Positions 12,000-23,339 of a stretch of DNA of 64,000 nucleotides are shown here, piece by piece. Each line of letters starts with the position of its first letter. Position 1 is the first letter of the stretch. The DNA is from Aricia agestis (lineage: Eukaryota > Arthropoda > Insecta > Lepidoptera > Lycaenidae): positions 6,827,501-6,891,500 of the forward strand of contig NC_056425.1 of the NCBI RefSeq assembly GCF_905147365.1. Reading direction: 5' to 3'. A program made the translations under genes and the position numbers. Below the pieces are notes generated by a model. It was not told the DNA's origin and did no database searches. It saw nothing but the letters and a program-made list of their open reading frames with translations.

Positions 12000-12710
12000 T
12001 CTACAATCATGTGTATTCGGCCTTACAAGCATGACGTTAGAGTCTATGAATTATTACAATGATGACAGGACGCTCAAGATGGAGAACTGCTCGTGAAGTT
12101 ATATAACTTTTGTCAATTCTCTAAAAGTATTAAAAAATTACATGGAAGTACGAGTAATTTATTGATAAAAATTAAATATTGTAAAGGACTAATAATTGTG
12201 GTTGAAGTAACAAACCTTAAATTGTCGATTTTTCTGTTTTATATCATAATGCACGTGTTAAATTGTTATATTTAACTCTTTGTTTTACTTTTTAATAACA
12301 ATAAACATTTCTGTTTTAGATAAATCAAAATTGGCTTTAATTACTTCCGAGTCCTGTATCATCTAACATATTACAAACATATTTTGACTACATTGTCCTG
12401 GGTCTAGAGCACGCATAGATAGGTAGTTGAAAATAAGATTAAATGATGACATTACGGGTATTATAACTTTTACATCTTTGTCAACATAGAATATCATTGT
12501 CTTTGTCTAGTTCGAGAATCAAATTCTTATATCGGTAACGCAGCAACTACATAATGGCACCCAGTTTAGGAAGCCCTGAACTAAGGTAAATAAGTAAAGT
12601 GTTTGTTCTGTAACAAGTTTGTATTGAGTGCTAGGTCTAGGTGAACATATTCATAATAGCTTAAATGACCTAACAAGCGTCATAATTGCTGTAAAGAGCT
12701 TTATGTGAGT
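12000..12710. other. No feature seen
   Basis: AT-rich. A 60-residue frame at 12093-12275 has no family features. Confidence 0.4.
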
Positions 12711-12711
12711 A

Positions 12712-12908
12712 TGAGACGTATCGTGCTATAACACACATCTTTACGGTATAGGTGCTGTGTGTAAAGTACTTTATAGATAAAGAATATAGTCTATAGTCTA
12801 TATAGATCTTTATAGATACAGACTATAGACTATTGTCTGTAAATAAAGCACTTTACACACAGCACCTATTACTGAAGATGTGTGTTATAGCACGATACGT
12901 CTCATACT
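12712..12908. mobile_element. Foldback MITE, about 197 bp
   Basis: Arms GAGTATGAGACGTATCGTGC / GCACGATACGTCTCATACTC continue through TAACACACATCTT and the GTGCTGTGTGTAAAGT region for over 70 bp. Confidence 0.82.
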
Positions 12909-12998
12909 CATATTATCAATAAAATCGTCATGATCTACATACGGCAGCTATACCTAATGTATATTTAACAATGTATATGTTTTCTACCATTGCGGAAA

Positions 12999-13191
12999 TT
13001 GAATCCTAGGCAGTTGACCGACCAACGTTATTTGGTCGCATCATATCAATTCAATCGATGATGTTCGTTTTTTTTATAATATAATATCGTTGAATTCAAT
13101 GTTAATTGTAATCTGTTGGCTAGGTTTGACGTAACGCGACCAAACTACGTAGGTCCCCCATCTGCCTAGGAATCAACTTCTCTGATAGAAC
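12999..13191. mobile_element. MITE-G copy 1
   Basis: Ends TTGAATCCTAGGCAGTTGAC and CTGCCTAGGAATCAACTTCT are inverted, with a TTTGGTCGC motif inside each arm. Other copies: 48146-48438 (two joined), 50562-50722, 55134-55290, 60027-60075 (part) and probably 63645-63860. Confidence 0.72.
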
Positions 13192-13399
13192 ATACATTAC
13201 AATATTATTTTGAACCAAATGTAGTGAAAAACCCTTTACTTTTTGTATATTATGTTTTTACATTAAAATTGCTTTCCGCTGTCTACCTCTAAACATTATG
13301 TTTAGATCATTGAAAGTACATGTTTCTAAATGAGTCCTAAATTATTCAAGACGAAGGTTCATACGTTTTAACAAATCGATTTTGGCCGCTTTATCGATC

Positions 13400-13510
13400 T
13401 AATATATAAAATTCTCACAGTGTTTGTGCGCGAACTCCTCCAAAACGGCTCAACCGATTTTAATGAAATTTATGTGTACATTCGTTAGGCCTGATAATAA
13501 GTTTTTATCT
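13400..13510 (+). repeat. U2-type repeat fragment
   Basis: ATATATAAAATTCTC, AAAACGGCTCAACCGATTTT and a following AATGAAATTT resemble the U2/U1 core. Truncated on both sides. Confidence 0.45.
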
Positions 13511-14197
13511 ACTTTTTATATTGATACTAGAAATAATTTATAAACGCAAACGTTGTTTTGTCAAAACAACGTTTTTTGTCAAAGCTAGTTAATTCATATT
13601 CTAGACATTATTAAGACTTTTCTTATGCAACAGTATGTAACCAGACGAGATGACTAAGTTCTGACTGTGGTGACGTCTATGTGAGGTCAGATGGCAAGTA
13701 GTTGTCAAAAACAATGCTCATCAAGTTTTTGTTGAGTTAAGGAAACACTTGCATTCTTCATTGAACAGGTTCCGAGGTCTTGACTATGTCTCGACTTATA
13801 GGCCTGGAGATACTGACACAAAATTCTTGGTCATTTGTACCAGTATGGCGGTTTTACAGGGGTATAATTACGTAAAGGCAAAAAGGAAAATTATGGTCAT
13901 AGCGCTCGCACTGGCAGCCCAAACGCGTGGGCGTTAATTGAACGTGTCGGATAAATAACGAGTGTCGAACGATTAGTTCCACAAAAATGCTTGTATTTTC
14001 AGATAGTCGAAAAAAATAAGTAGGCGAAAGCGTAATGCCATACTTGTCGGGTGCGGCTTGCAGCCCGCCATACCGACCATGAACCATTTGTACCAGGCTA
14101 ATTTTTGCATAGCTAATCATCGTCGAGTAGCCATTCACGAAGATCATCTTGCCATACTTTTCCGACAGCGCCCAATGGCCGCCATACCACTGCAAAG

Positions 14198-14378
14198 GTG
14201 TAATTTTTTTTCTTTTACTCTTACCAATTTGGAACAGCTGAAGACTAAAATAACGACAGAAGTGAGAGCCATACCAGCGGACATCCTTCGGTGCGTCTCG
14301 GCAAATTCACGTATCCGATTTGAAGAGTGCATTCGCCGTGATGGAAGACACCTTGACGGTGTAATAATCCGTACATAA
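14198..14378 (+). pseudogene. C-terminal remnant of a transposase (Tc1/mariner-like, probable)
   Basis: The frame ending at TAA 14376 reads NLEQLKTKITTEVRAIPA, then DILRCVSANSRIRFEECI and GRHLDGVIIRT. Leu-Lys ... Ile ... Ile-Pro ... Leu ... Asn ... Arg ... Cys ... Gly-Arg-His is the pattern at the end of many insect Tc1/mariner transposases. No DDE catalytic core is visible upstream; 13740-14197 holds unrelated short frames. An AATAAA-like signal follows near 14409. It is a decayed fragment; I inferred the class from pattern memory, not an alignment. Confidence 0.45.
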
Positions 14379-14775
14379 AATCCGCACTAATACACTTTAA
14401 TTTACTACAATAAAAATATTATAAATACAATTTGTTTTTTATACAAATGTTCAAAGTTGAAAATCGGGGCTGAGACACCCTTTACTACTAAGGGACAGTT
14501 CACTTTGCATCGTGATGAAGCGATGCGATGCATTTATAACGAGCTTTACAATATTTAAACAGGCAGGACAACATCCCAGGCGCTAAGTCTGTCAATTCGA
14601 TTTGTATCTTTGTGTCTAATAAATTAAAGCAAGGATGTCCCTAAAATTAGGAGGTTGATGTCTGTCAGTACGAATATCGACGTAAAGTTCATTAAAATAA
14701 CATTCATATCAGCGCGCCTTGTGTGGCGGTTACGACGAAATATTTTATTAGTTGGCCGAATAATTTATTAAAAAA

Positions 14776-14876
14776 AACTATTCGGTTATTTTTTAGAACT
14801 ATAAAATAGCTATTCTTTTTGTAAAAAAAAATCGTGTCATTGTCATTGAAAATTACGAGTTTGAAGTATATTTTTT
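14776..14876 (+). repeat. Local direct repeat, copy 1
   Basis: ACTATTCGGTTATTTTTTAG and ATTGTCATTGAAAATTACGA recur at 16018-16105 in the same orientation, 1.24 kb away. Confidence 0.65.
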
Positions 14877-15394
14877 GGTGATATTCAAGTTTTTTTTACA
14901 GAATTACCATGCCATTTTTCAATATTCTGTTCGGTTATTTTGTTACTTTCTACGTAACAAAATAACTCGTTACTATATGAAAATCGTTGGAGCCGATTCC
15001 GAGATTTCAATTATAAATATATATTTATATACAAGAATTGCTCGTTTAAAGATATAAGATTTATTTTATTTTCGACTTTTAGTTGTAGCCATCTAACCAT
15101 TTCGACAATCAGCCCTTCGATCACTAATATACAGTGATCGAAGAATCAACCTAATAAAAAATTGAAAAACTACTGTGCTGATATTTCTAAGTGTACCTAC
15201 AATACGTTATAATAGGTACATAGGTTTGGTACTGTTCAATGTATGTTTCTAGTTTTAAGTACCAAATCATTGTTTTTTTTTTAATACTTTGTCATTTAAT
15301 TTTCATCTTGTTTCAGTAATGTCAGTTAATTTTTAATTATGTATTTATCCATGCAGGTGGATTTTGGTTTTTTCTTATTTTATTACTAGCAGTT

Positions 15395-15695
15395 GGCCGC
15401 GGCTCCGCCCGCGTTGATGTCGGTGAGCGCTGCAAAAAGCATACCCTGGAAAGACTCGGTCAGCAAAATGATTCCCAGGTCAATTCACAGACTTCGACAC
15501 TAACATCGACAACACAGTCATTATACGCAGGCTGCACCCTGCACAGATTGTCTTCCTCCCGCACGCGCACCCGCCTTGGTGACGCCAACTATCGTAATAT
15601 TTTAATTTCGCCATAATTTCAAAACCATATGTCCAATTTTATTCATATAACAAACAAAAAATCAAAACTTTCCTCTTTATAATATTAGTGTAGAT
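15395..15695 (+). repeat. U3-type repeat
   Basis: It starts GTTGGCCGCGGCTCCGCC, has ATTTCGCCATAATTTCAAAA, and ends TTTATAATATTAGTGTAGAT. Its 3' part resembles 9630-9670. Confidence 0.5.
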
Positions 15696-16017
15696 TTATC
15701 GTTCTATTTAATAATAAACTGCAAGTTATATACATATTTAGAATCAGTGTTTAAAATCATTTATTTTGATACCCCTTTTCGATATGCTTGGTAGAATTTT
15801 TTTTTTTTTTTACCTCACAATATGGCGTCAAACATCTGCCATTTTGGTTTTTTTTAAATGTCACCTATCTAAGAACACTTGGGTCATTAAGACAAATCTA
15901 ACGATAAGTACCTCAAATGTGAAAATCCGTTTAGTGGTTCTAGAGATTTGTGGTAATAAAGAATATTACAAACATACAAGATACGCGCTAAACTCATTAC
16001 CCGGCAGTCGGGTAAAA

Positions 16018-16105
16018 AACTATTCGGTTATTTTTTTAGAACTATAAAAAAATCATATCATTGTCATTGAAAATTACGAGTTTGAAGTGTATTTTTTAAA
16101 ATTTT
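16018..16105 (+). repeat. Local direct repeat, copy 2
   Basis: Matches 14776-14876 through ATTGTCATTGAAAATTACGA and GTTTGAAGTGTATTTTTT. Confidence 0.65.
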
Positions 16106-16680
16106 GACATAAGCTCCATACATTATCTGTCAAACTCTTCATTAAATTGAAGGTTAATCGCAATGATGTTTTATTAAAGATGGCGTATGCTCATACAAAG
16201 CGGTCCTCAGAATTTGTTCCTGTACGACATATAAATACCTACCTCTGGTATATTTATAAATTACAACAATGAATGCGACAGATTATTACGTTACGAATGA
16301 TATAGAAAAGGATTGCTATATACTTTGAGTTGCGCATTGGCACGCATGCGCGATTATTCTGTCACACGATTATCTGTCCTTATCACGCTGCAGTTGTCAT
16401 CCGTATTTTCTATCCTTTTTTAGTTTAATTTTTTGTATTAAATAATTTGTCGATAATGTTGGAAAATATCCAAATAAAAATTAATTACTAGATGTTTTCA
16501 TATACTTACTTGTGGTACGTAACTTTTTCATCCTTTTTTACCTTATAAGTATAATTTTTGCATTTCCTAAAAACGCAGCTTGGCGTTTTAAGTCAAAAAC
16601 GTGACACAATGATATTCTAACGTGACACCTCGTCGCTCACTCGCTGCCAACATGCAACTAATTCAAAAGAAGGGACTTAA

Positions 16681-17153
16681 GAGGATACCACAGCAGCTAG
16701 AGAAATGAAAAAAAAGTACGTGTAATATCTATAGCTGTCTCCCTTACCTCAAGCCTATACCGCAGAACGCGATAGAGACAACTGCAGAAAATCCAGAAAA
16801 TCAGCGATTCGTTGTCCCCTGATTCCTTCTCCAAAACTTAACCGATTTAAGTACTTTTTTCATTAAAGATTAAAAAAAGACTTGAGCTGTGTTCCTATGT
16901 TTTGCTTTTTTTGTATAATCTATCCAAATCTGTTGTCTGGACGTTTGAACACAGTGGAAAATCTGGCCATTTTTTTGGGTTTTTGAACGTTCATATCTTA
17001 TTTAATAATTAAATTATGAAAAAAAGGAAAACATAGGGACATTGTATTAGTGGCCGTAGATATTCAGGAAAAAAATTATAACTCTACTAGCATTATCCAG
17101 GGAGGAAACAGGGGACAGCGTTTGTATGGGAAAAATGGCGGTGTGGAATCCTC
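16681..17153 (-). mobile_element. TTAA-flanked element P480, copy 1
   Basis: 473 bp, TTAA on both sides (16677-16680, 17154-17157). Short inverted ends GAGGATACC / GGAATCCTC. The body contains TTCCTCCCTGGATAATGCTA (minus strand). Non-coding. TTAA target duplication is the mark of piggyBac-type insertion. Other copies: 22559-23048, 35829-36302, 59509-59958, 61788-62260. Confidence 0.82.
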
Positions 17154-17157
17154 TTAA

Positions 17158-18088
17158 GCGGGGAATTGACTACCGGGCCGCCCGCTACGGGCCGCCCGTC
17201 ACGGGCAGGTCTGTCGCATGTCTGCTCGTGAATTCCTAGGTACGGGCACAGACATGCCCGCCGGCCCGTGCCCGCAGCCTGCCTGCGAGATCACATTTTT
17301 CCCGGCCGGGCACGGGCAAGTCTGTACATGAATGGTCGCAACGGGCGGCCCGTCGTCATTCGCGCCTTGGAGAACGACTGGAGTGCACTTAAAATATTAT
17401 TATAATATAACTTATTTTTGTAAACAATACAAACACTAAACTTAATAATAAAGGGACAAAAACAATTTTGACATTCGTTTATTTCCATTTACCGGTCGTA
17501 TCCTTGTTTGTAGAAAGTTAAAAGCAAGGATTACATGAACATCGATCTACGTAATGCCGCTAATACAGCGAGTGAATATACGTGGAAGAGCCATGCTTCG
17601 CCACAAATAGGCCGGCTCGACCGGAGAAATACCACGTTCTCACAGAAAACCGGCGTGAAACAGCGTTTGCGCTGTGTTTCGCCGAGTGAGTGAGTTTACC
17701 GGAGGCCCAATCCCCTACCCCATTCCCTTCCCTACCCTTCTCTATTATCCTATTCCCTCTTTAAAGGCCGGCAACGCACTTGCAGCTCTTCTGATGCTGC
17801 GAGTGTCCATGGGCGACGGAAGTTGCTTTCCATCAGGTGACCCGTTTGCTCGTTTGCCCCCTTATTTCATAAAAATAAAAAAAACTTATTGAAAAATCCA
17901 AAGAAATCAATGCCGATGCTGATTTATCTTTTGTTACAAAGAAGATTGAGACCATGAGTCCACAACCGAGCTGCAGCTCTCTATCTATTCGACTGACTTG
18001 CCTGTTCTATGTGTGTTCAATAGGGGCAAGCGGCAGACTTGTGCTAGACCGGGCGGGCCGCGGGCAGCCCGGTAGTGAATTCCCCGCT
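17158..18088. mobile_element. GC-rich TTAA-flanked element Q615, copy 1, interrupted by SINE-A
   Basis: Inverted ends GCGGGGAATTGACTACCGGG / CGGTAGTGAATTCCCCGC. The interior is rich in CGGGC. It would be about 618 bp without the SINE. It shares the TTAA at 17154 with P480 and a TTAA at 18089-18092 with copy 2, so three elements sit end to end with one TTAA between each. Confidence 0.8.
17572..17883 (+). mobile_element. SINE-A copy 3, inserted in Q615
   Basis: The neighbouring Q615 copy has the empty site (CAGCGAACTTATTG at 18499), so the insert is bounded to about 17572-17883 by comparison. It carries the usual head, CCCTACCC run and A tail. No clear target duplication is seen. Confidence 0.85.
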
Positions 18089-18092
18089 TTAA

Positions 18093-18707
18093 GTGGGGAA
18101 TTGACTACCGGGCCGCCCGCTACGGGCCGCCTGTCACGGGCAGGACTGTCGCATGTCTGCTCGTCAATTCCTAGGTACGGGCACAGACATGCCTGTTGGC
18201 CCGTGCCCGCAGCCTGCCCGCGAGATCGCATTTTTCCCGCGCGGGCACGGGCAAGTCTGTACATGAATGGTCGCGACGGGCGGCCCGCCGTCATTCGCGC
18301 CTTGGAGAGCGACTGGACTACTGGAGTGCACTTAAAATATTATTGTAAAAAATACAAACACTAAACTTAGGAATGAAGGAACAAAAACAATTTTGACATT
18401 CGTTTATTTCCATTTACCTGTCTACCGTATCCTTGTTTGTAGAAAGTTAAAAGCAAGGATTACAATATGAACACCGATCTACCTAATGCCGCTAATACAG
18501 CGAACTTATTGAAAAATCCAAAGAAATCAATGCCGATGCTGATCTATCATTTGTTACAAAGAAGATTGAGTCCATGAGTCCACGACCGAGCTGCAGCCCT
18601 CTATCTATTCGACTGACTTGCCTGTTCTGTGTGTGTTCAATAGGGGCAAGCGGCAGACTTGTGCCAGACCGGGCGGCCCGCGGGCAGCCCGGTAGTGAAT
18701 TCCCCGC
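18093..18707. mobile_element. Q615 copy 2, uninterrupted
   Basis: 615 bp, near-identical to copy 1 and head-to-tail with it. Same ends (GTGGGGAATTGACTACC / GGTAGTGAATTCCCCGC). Long open frames within it are GC-driven and match nothing. Confidence 0.8.
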
Positions 18708-18709
18708 TT

Positions 18710-19185
18710 TACCTTCATTTGGCCGTATCAGACTGTACGCGCTAGTGCGATATCTACCTTTTTTTTATAATATAATATCATAGGTTAATCGTCATCACAT
18801 GTCTCTGAGTACGGCGGTTAGACTTATAATCATAAAATTTCTCTGAATGCGGCAGTAAGTCTTGGATGGCTAATTTATAAATGCATCACTTAGCAACACA
18901 CAATCATTTTTAATCAAATGGAAGCAAGAAAGCTTATATTCCACACAGCTTCTTCTTATGTCACTCTTTCGAGAAATATGATTTTAGTAGCTTCTGATAA
19001 TATGCCTACCACGAACAGTAGTCAAAACATTGCTTTCTTTTAGAAGGCTTACCTAAGCTATTATGTTTTCCATATAGGCTAAACTTTCTACTGATATTTG
19101 AAATTAAATTTTTTCAGCAATTTAACAATCAAAATTAATAAGAGACAATAAATAAGATTAAGAACATAAATAGATAAGATTTTTG
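18710..19185. other. No feature seen
   Basis: A weak internal repeat CTCTGA(G/A)T(A/G)CGGC near 18802 and 18841. No gene. Confidence 0.4.
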
Positions 19186-19525
19186 ACGTGGGAGAGCCAA
19201 GCTTCCGCACGAATGGGCCGGCTCGACCGGAGAAATACCACGGGCTCACAGAAAACCGGTGTGAAACAGCGCTTGCGCTGTGTTTCGCCGAGTGAGTGAG
19301 TTTACCGGAGGCCCAATCCCCTACCCTTTTCCCTTCCCTACCCTCTCCTATTTTCTTCCCTACCCTCATCTATTACCTTCCCTACCCTCCCCTATTACCC
19401 TATTCAAAGGCCGGCAACGCACCTGCAGCTCTTCTGATGCTGCGAGTGTCCATGGGCGACGGAAGTTGCTTTCTATCAGGTGACCCGTTTGCTCGTTTCC
19501 CCCTTATTTCATAAAGAAAATAAAA
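19186..19525 (+). mobile_element. SINE-A copy 4, just past CSP-b
   Basis: Full copy with A-rich tail (AAAATAAAAATAAA). It ends about 30 bp from the CSP-b polyadenylation signal, in opposite orientation to the gene. Confidence 0.82.
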
Positions 19526-19554
19526 ATAAACAAATTTTAAAAAATTATCACTTT

Positions 19555-19560
19555 TTTATT
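19555..19560 (-). terminator. CSP-b polyadenylation signal AATAAA
   Basis: Canonical AATAAA on the minus strand, 116 nt after the stop. The A-rich tail of a SINE-A copy starts about 20 bases further on. Confidence 0.6.
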
Positions 19561-19675
19561 CAGTCACAATAATAACAATAAGAGTATTATCACATTTAAC
19601 AAAAAACTATGGAGTCGTTGGACCTTGGATTTCGGAAAACTATGTGGTGTTGGAAAGGGAAAGGTAAGGAGTCAT

Positions 19676-19860
19676 TTACAAAGTTTTGTACTCGCTCTCG
19701 TATTTGACGGTGTAGATGCCCTTAGGGTCGTATTTCTTCTTCAGGTCAGACCAGGAATCAGCCTTCTTGTTGATCAGGTGCTTAATGATCACCCTGGTTC
19801 CGTCTTGTTGGGCCTTGGTGCACTTGGCGCAACCGTTCGCGAGAGCCTCATTGATGTGGC
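19676..19860 (-). CDS. CSP-b coding exon 2
   Basis: It follows acceptor ATTTTCAG (19861) and encodes SHINEALANGCAKC through YKTL, with stop TAA at 19676-19678. It has GC-rich third positions compared with the AT-rich flanks, as expected of a real exon. Confidence 0.93.
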
Positions 19861-21033
19861 CTGAAAATAAAAATAAATTAATAAAAAAATCATATTTCGG
19901 CTAAAGGAGAGTAGACATACATATGTTTTATTAAAAAAAGTGTGTTTCATTTGAACAATAATTTAACCAAATGTTCCTAATAAATATTTATTTAGGTGTC
20001 CCAAGATTTGCCTTCACAACAAGAGGAATTTCTCAAGATTTTTCAAGGTTTTCATATTATAAGTTGCAAGTTGCAACACTTTCGCATATTTATAAGATTA
20101 ATATTAAAATGCACTAAATTTTTGTTTACAGAAGTGATTCACGCATGTGAATCACTTCTATAATAAAACAACAACACTTAGTCTACACTCAATAATATTT
20201 TTCTAAAGCAGATTATTCTACATAAAAAAACTTATCAGCTGATCATAATGCATCATCATACTCGTAATGAAAGTCGGTTAAAAAGACACCTAAAAGGCGC
20301 TTGAACAAGCCTTCCGAAGCTAACTATATATTGTGCATATAAGCTACTGTTTATTTGCATCTGCAGTTATATCGCTTCATGCATATGGCCTCAACCGCGG
20401 CCTCAACCTTGAACTCTCAAGTTTTAACTCCGCGCTTAAGACGCTCCCCCTATGGAGATGCCGTAATTTACCGTTTTTAGAGTCTTATTAACTTATAATT
20501 TGAAAGCTACAAAATTATAATAAAAATAGTACAGCAATAATCTTCAGTATACGAACATTGCTTTCCACGTTATTAATTTCCTATTTTTGTTTATTATACT
20601 CATGATATAAGCTTCCAAAGTAATACCAATTTATTAAAATTCAAGCATACATTCAGTATCTCCCTAATATTTACAAACTACGGTTATTTGAAACACACGC
20701 CAATAGATAAACTACAATATATTCCCCGTTTTAATTTCTTTTAGGTCAATTTTGAACTAAGATAAGTAAAAAATAGGGTTTTGGCGAGATCTCGGCAACG
20801 CGGCAAATGTATGGTCAAGGGCGTTTGCTCAGGGCCATAAGTGTCAACTTACTCTTGAGTTCCTTGCCCTCGGCGGTGCAAGCCCCCTTGTCTAGCAGGC
20901 ACTTGATGTAGCCGTCGGAGAGACGATCATTCTCCAGGATCTCGTGGTAGTTGATGGTGTCGTATTTGTCTGTGTACTTCTCGGCGAGGGCCACAGCCGC
21001 GAAGGCGAGGACGAATACTAGTGTAACCTTCAT
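19676..21033 (-). CDS. CSP-b: chemosensory protein (OS-D/A10 family), two coding exons
   Basis: Exons 20853-21033 and 19676-19860 join through a phase-1 intron (donor A|GTAAGT, acceptor TTTTCAG) to give 121 residues. The signal peptide is MKVTLVFVLAFAAVALA, followed by EKYTDKYDTINYHEIL, DRLSDGYIKC, then Cys-X6-Cys-X18-Cys-X2-Cys (CLLDKGAC ... CAKC) and a C-terminal KKYDPKGIYTVKYESEYKTL. Every family landmark is present, so this is a typical soluble extracellular ligand-binding CSP. The longer in-frame reading from 21084 is rejected: its extra N-terminus would be translated intron, since a long pyrimidine tract and CAG end one base before the chosen ATG. An AATAAA signal lies 116 nt past the stop. 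It has the same strand and intron position as CSP-a. A 390-bp repeat occupies part of its intron. Confidence 0.95.
20130..20162. repeat. Short palindrome in the CSP-b intron
   Basis: AGAAGTGATTCAC / GTGAATCACTTCT around GCAT. Confidence 0.6.
20441..20825 (+). repeat. R400 copy 2, in the CSP-b intron
   Basis: Matches 2988-3395 along its length (GATGCCGTAATTTACCG, GAAACACACGCCAATAGAT, GGCAAATGTATGGTCAAGG). It ends about 28 bp from CSP-b exon 1. Confidence 0.75.
20853..21033 (-). CDS. CSP-b coding exon 1
   Basis: 181 nt, phase 1, exactly the length of CSP-a exon 1. It encodes the signal peptide through KELK plus the first base of Ser. The donor is AAGA|GTAAGT at 20853/20852. Confidence 0.93.
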
Positions 21034-22120
21034 TCTGAAAAAAAAACTGAATGTCACTGCGGATTCGAAAAAAAACGTATGCAAGACATTTTCATCCGAT
21101 TTCGAAAAAAAATTTCAGAAATTCGTCGTTCGTCGGAAGGACACTTATTTTTTCACGCTTATTTTCTCCCGTTGCGTTATCACAAACTTTGAAATTGATA
21201 TTTGCTAATAAAATATAATCCACTATTTCGAAAAAAAAGCCTACTAGCTTAATGTACCTTTCGTTAATAGGAACTAAGAAATATAAAAAATAATGTCTTT
21301 CAAACAGCTTTATATACTGAGATTTCCCCACCAACGGGTTCACAATACCTAGTATGTTAATATAAATTATATTTTAATATACTAAATGAATAAATTTGCA
21401 ATTAAAATTTAAACGATTGTGTTTAAAAATGTATAATAATTTAAACCTTAAAATTAGGTTAGCAAATAGTGTTTTTCCCATTGTTTAATTTTATTGTTTT
21501 TGCTTTTAACAATCCAAACATAAAAATATCTAAAAACTAATTTTAATAAATTACAAACTCCATATTAGGACATGTATTCTTATTTTCATGTAGGCGTAAA
21601 TAAAGTTTAAAAACCTAGGATAAAGTTTTTAAAATTTCATCCCCTAGATGCAACAGAATTCAAACACTAATATATGCAGTCAAAAGCTTGTATTATAAAA
21701 ACTGAGTAAGCAAAGGAACAAGAAATAAATGTCATCAAAACAATGTATGATGAAAATATGTATGTACCCATCTTTAAAATCTACAATTAAAAAAGTCCAA
21801 CAAAGTCAAGGTCAAGCTGATGCAGATCAGTTCAAGGACAATGTGACACTTTGTTGATCACAAAGTTTGAATCTCTCGCGCTTATTTTACTCAGTAATAA
21901 GCTTTCGATAAGCTTATAAAGCTTGTTAAAAGTCATTCTGTTTCACTTAGTACCTATTTATCAATAAAGCTTCCAAAAAACTGTTTCAACACTCACGATT
22001 TAGTATTTACCTCACTCAAAATTTAAATTTGAATCAAATTGAAAAAAGAACTTGTAAAGTATTTTCAAATAGAAACTTTTTTTTTAATATTTTTTTTAAT
22101 TAATTAAATTCGGAACGTAC

Positions 22121-22160
22121 CTGTATGTGTTTGTACGGTCCTAGTCGACGGGAGAGTCTA
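22121..22160 (-). other. Predicted CSP-b non-coding leader exon
   Basis: It ends at a near-consensus donor ACATACAG|GTACGT (22121/22120). The matching acceptor is the T-rich tract plus CAG at 21035-21037, leaving one non-coding base before the ATG. The 5' end is approximate. Confidence 0.42.
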
Positions 22161-22182
22161 TAAAGTGGCTAGTGCCTGAGTG

Positions 22183-22190
22183 TTTTTATA
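22183..22190 (-). promoter_or_regulatory. Predicted CSP-b TATA box
   Basis: TATAAAAA on the minus strand, about 70 nt upstream of a strong donor. Transcription would begin near 22157-22160. Linking it to CSP-b is inference from the paired donor and acceptor. Confidence 0.45.
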
Positions 22191-22558
22191 CCAATAAAGT
22201 CTTTTGGACAAGCAAACCTGTTCCGGCCTTTGCGTCATAAACACTTTAAAATGCCCAGGACAATTAATATGCTTTTTACACTTTGCAATAATTAAAAAAC
22301 ATCCTTTTCTAAATGCAAATGTTGTGGAATAGTAAACAAATTTTGGATTTTTGGTTTGCGATTAGAAAAGCTTTGTTGCTTTTGTATGCGCATTGGAAAA
22401 ATTAACGTAGACTTTTTTTAAATAAGGAATAGTTGTTTTTAGTCTTAGTTACTTTTAATGCATATTTTATATTATCTTATTTTACATACAAGGGCAAAGG
22501 GTAAAATTTTAGTAAGTACATAATATTGTATGCAATAAAATATAGTTAATACGTTTAA

Positions 22559-23048
22559 AAGGAGTCCACACCGCCGTTTTTCCATACAAACGTTGTCCCC
22601 TGTTTCCTCCCTGAATAATACCGGTAGAGTTATGATTTTTTTTCTTGAATATCTATGGCCACTATTAGCATGTCCCTATGTTTTCTTTTTTTTCATAATT
22701 GTATTATAAAAAAAAAAAGATAAGAGCGTCCAAAAACCCAAAAAATGGCCAGATTTTCCTGTGTGTTCAAACACTCAGAAAACAAAACTGGCTAAAATAT
22801 ACAAAAAAAAATAAAAAATAGGAACACAGCTCAAGCCTTGCTTTAATTCTTAATGAAAAAAGTACTTAAATCGGTTCAGTTTTGGAGAAGGAATCAGCGG
22901 ACAACGAATCGAAAAGTTTCTGTTCTTTTATTGGAACTTTTGTCGTGTTGTCTCTATCGCGCTCTGCGGTGGGGGACTTTAGATTGTTGAGATAGCAATA
23001 CATTTTCAAATACCTATTTTCAATTTCTCTCGCCCCTGGTGTATCCTC
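22559..23048 (+). mobile_element. P480 copy 2
   Basis: TTAA at 22555-22558 and 23049-23052. Diverged from the others (e.g. CGCTCTGCGGTGGGG). It lies about 370 bp upstream of the predicted CSP-b promoter. Confidence 0.78.
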
Positions 23049-23339
23049 TTAACATTCATCACATACAATTGGTGCTTTACATGGGTACACTAGATGGAAC
23101 CAGCGTCACTCACCACTGTAATTAATACTGGATACAGGATACTGAACTATTTTAGGATGTTTACATTGATACAACGCTGATTAACAGCCGAAAATTGGAA
23201 TCCATTATCCAGTAATGGTTGCACCGACTGCAGTGTCAACTAAAATTGCTGTTTTGTTCATGTTGATATGTGTAGAGTCAAGGGTTGTGACAAAATTATC
23301 ACAATTGGGGTTTGGATTTCTTGTGTAAGGCTTAGGCAT

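Noticed and set aside
13854..14195. 113-residue minus-strand frame next to the transposase remnant
   Set aside because: No recognisable motif or splice context; probably chance in decayed transposon DNA.
17954..18364. 136-residue frame, and its antisense frame of 95
   Set aside because: Both cross the GC-rich Q615 tandem junction; open only because of base composition and repeated in part in the other copy.
20815..21084. Longer N-terminus for CSP-b (start at 21084)
   Set aside because: The extra residues read across a T-rich tract and CAG acceptor; the internal Met starts a proper signal peptide.
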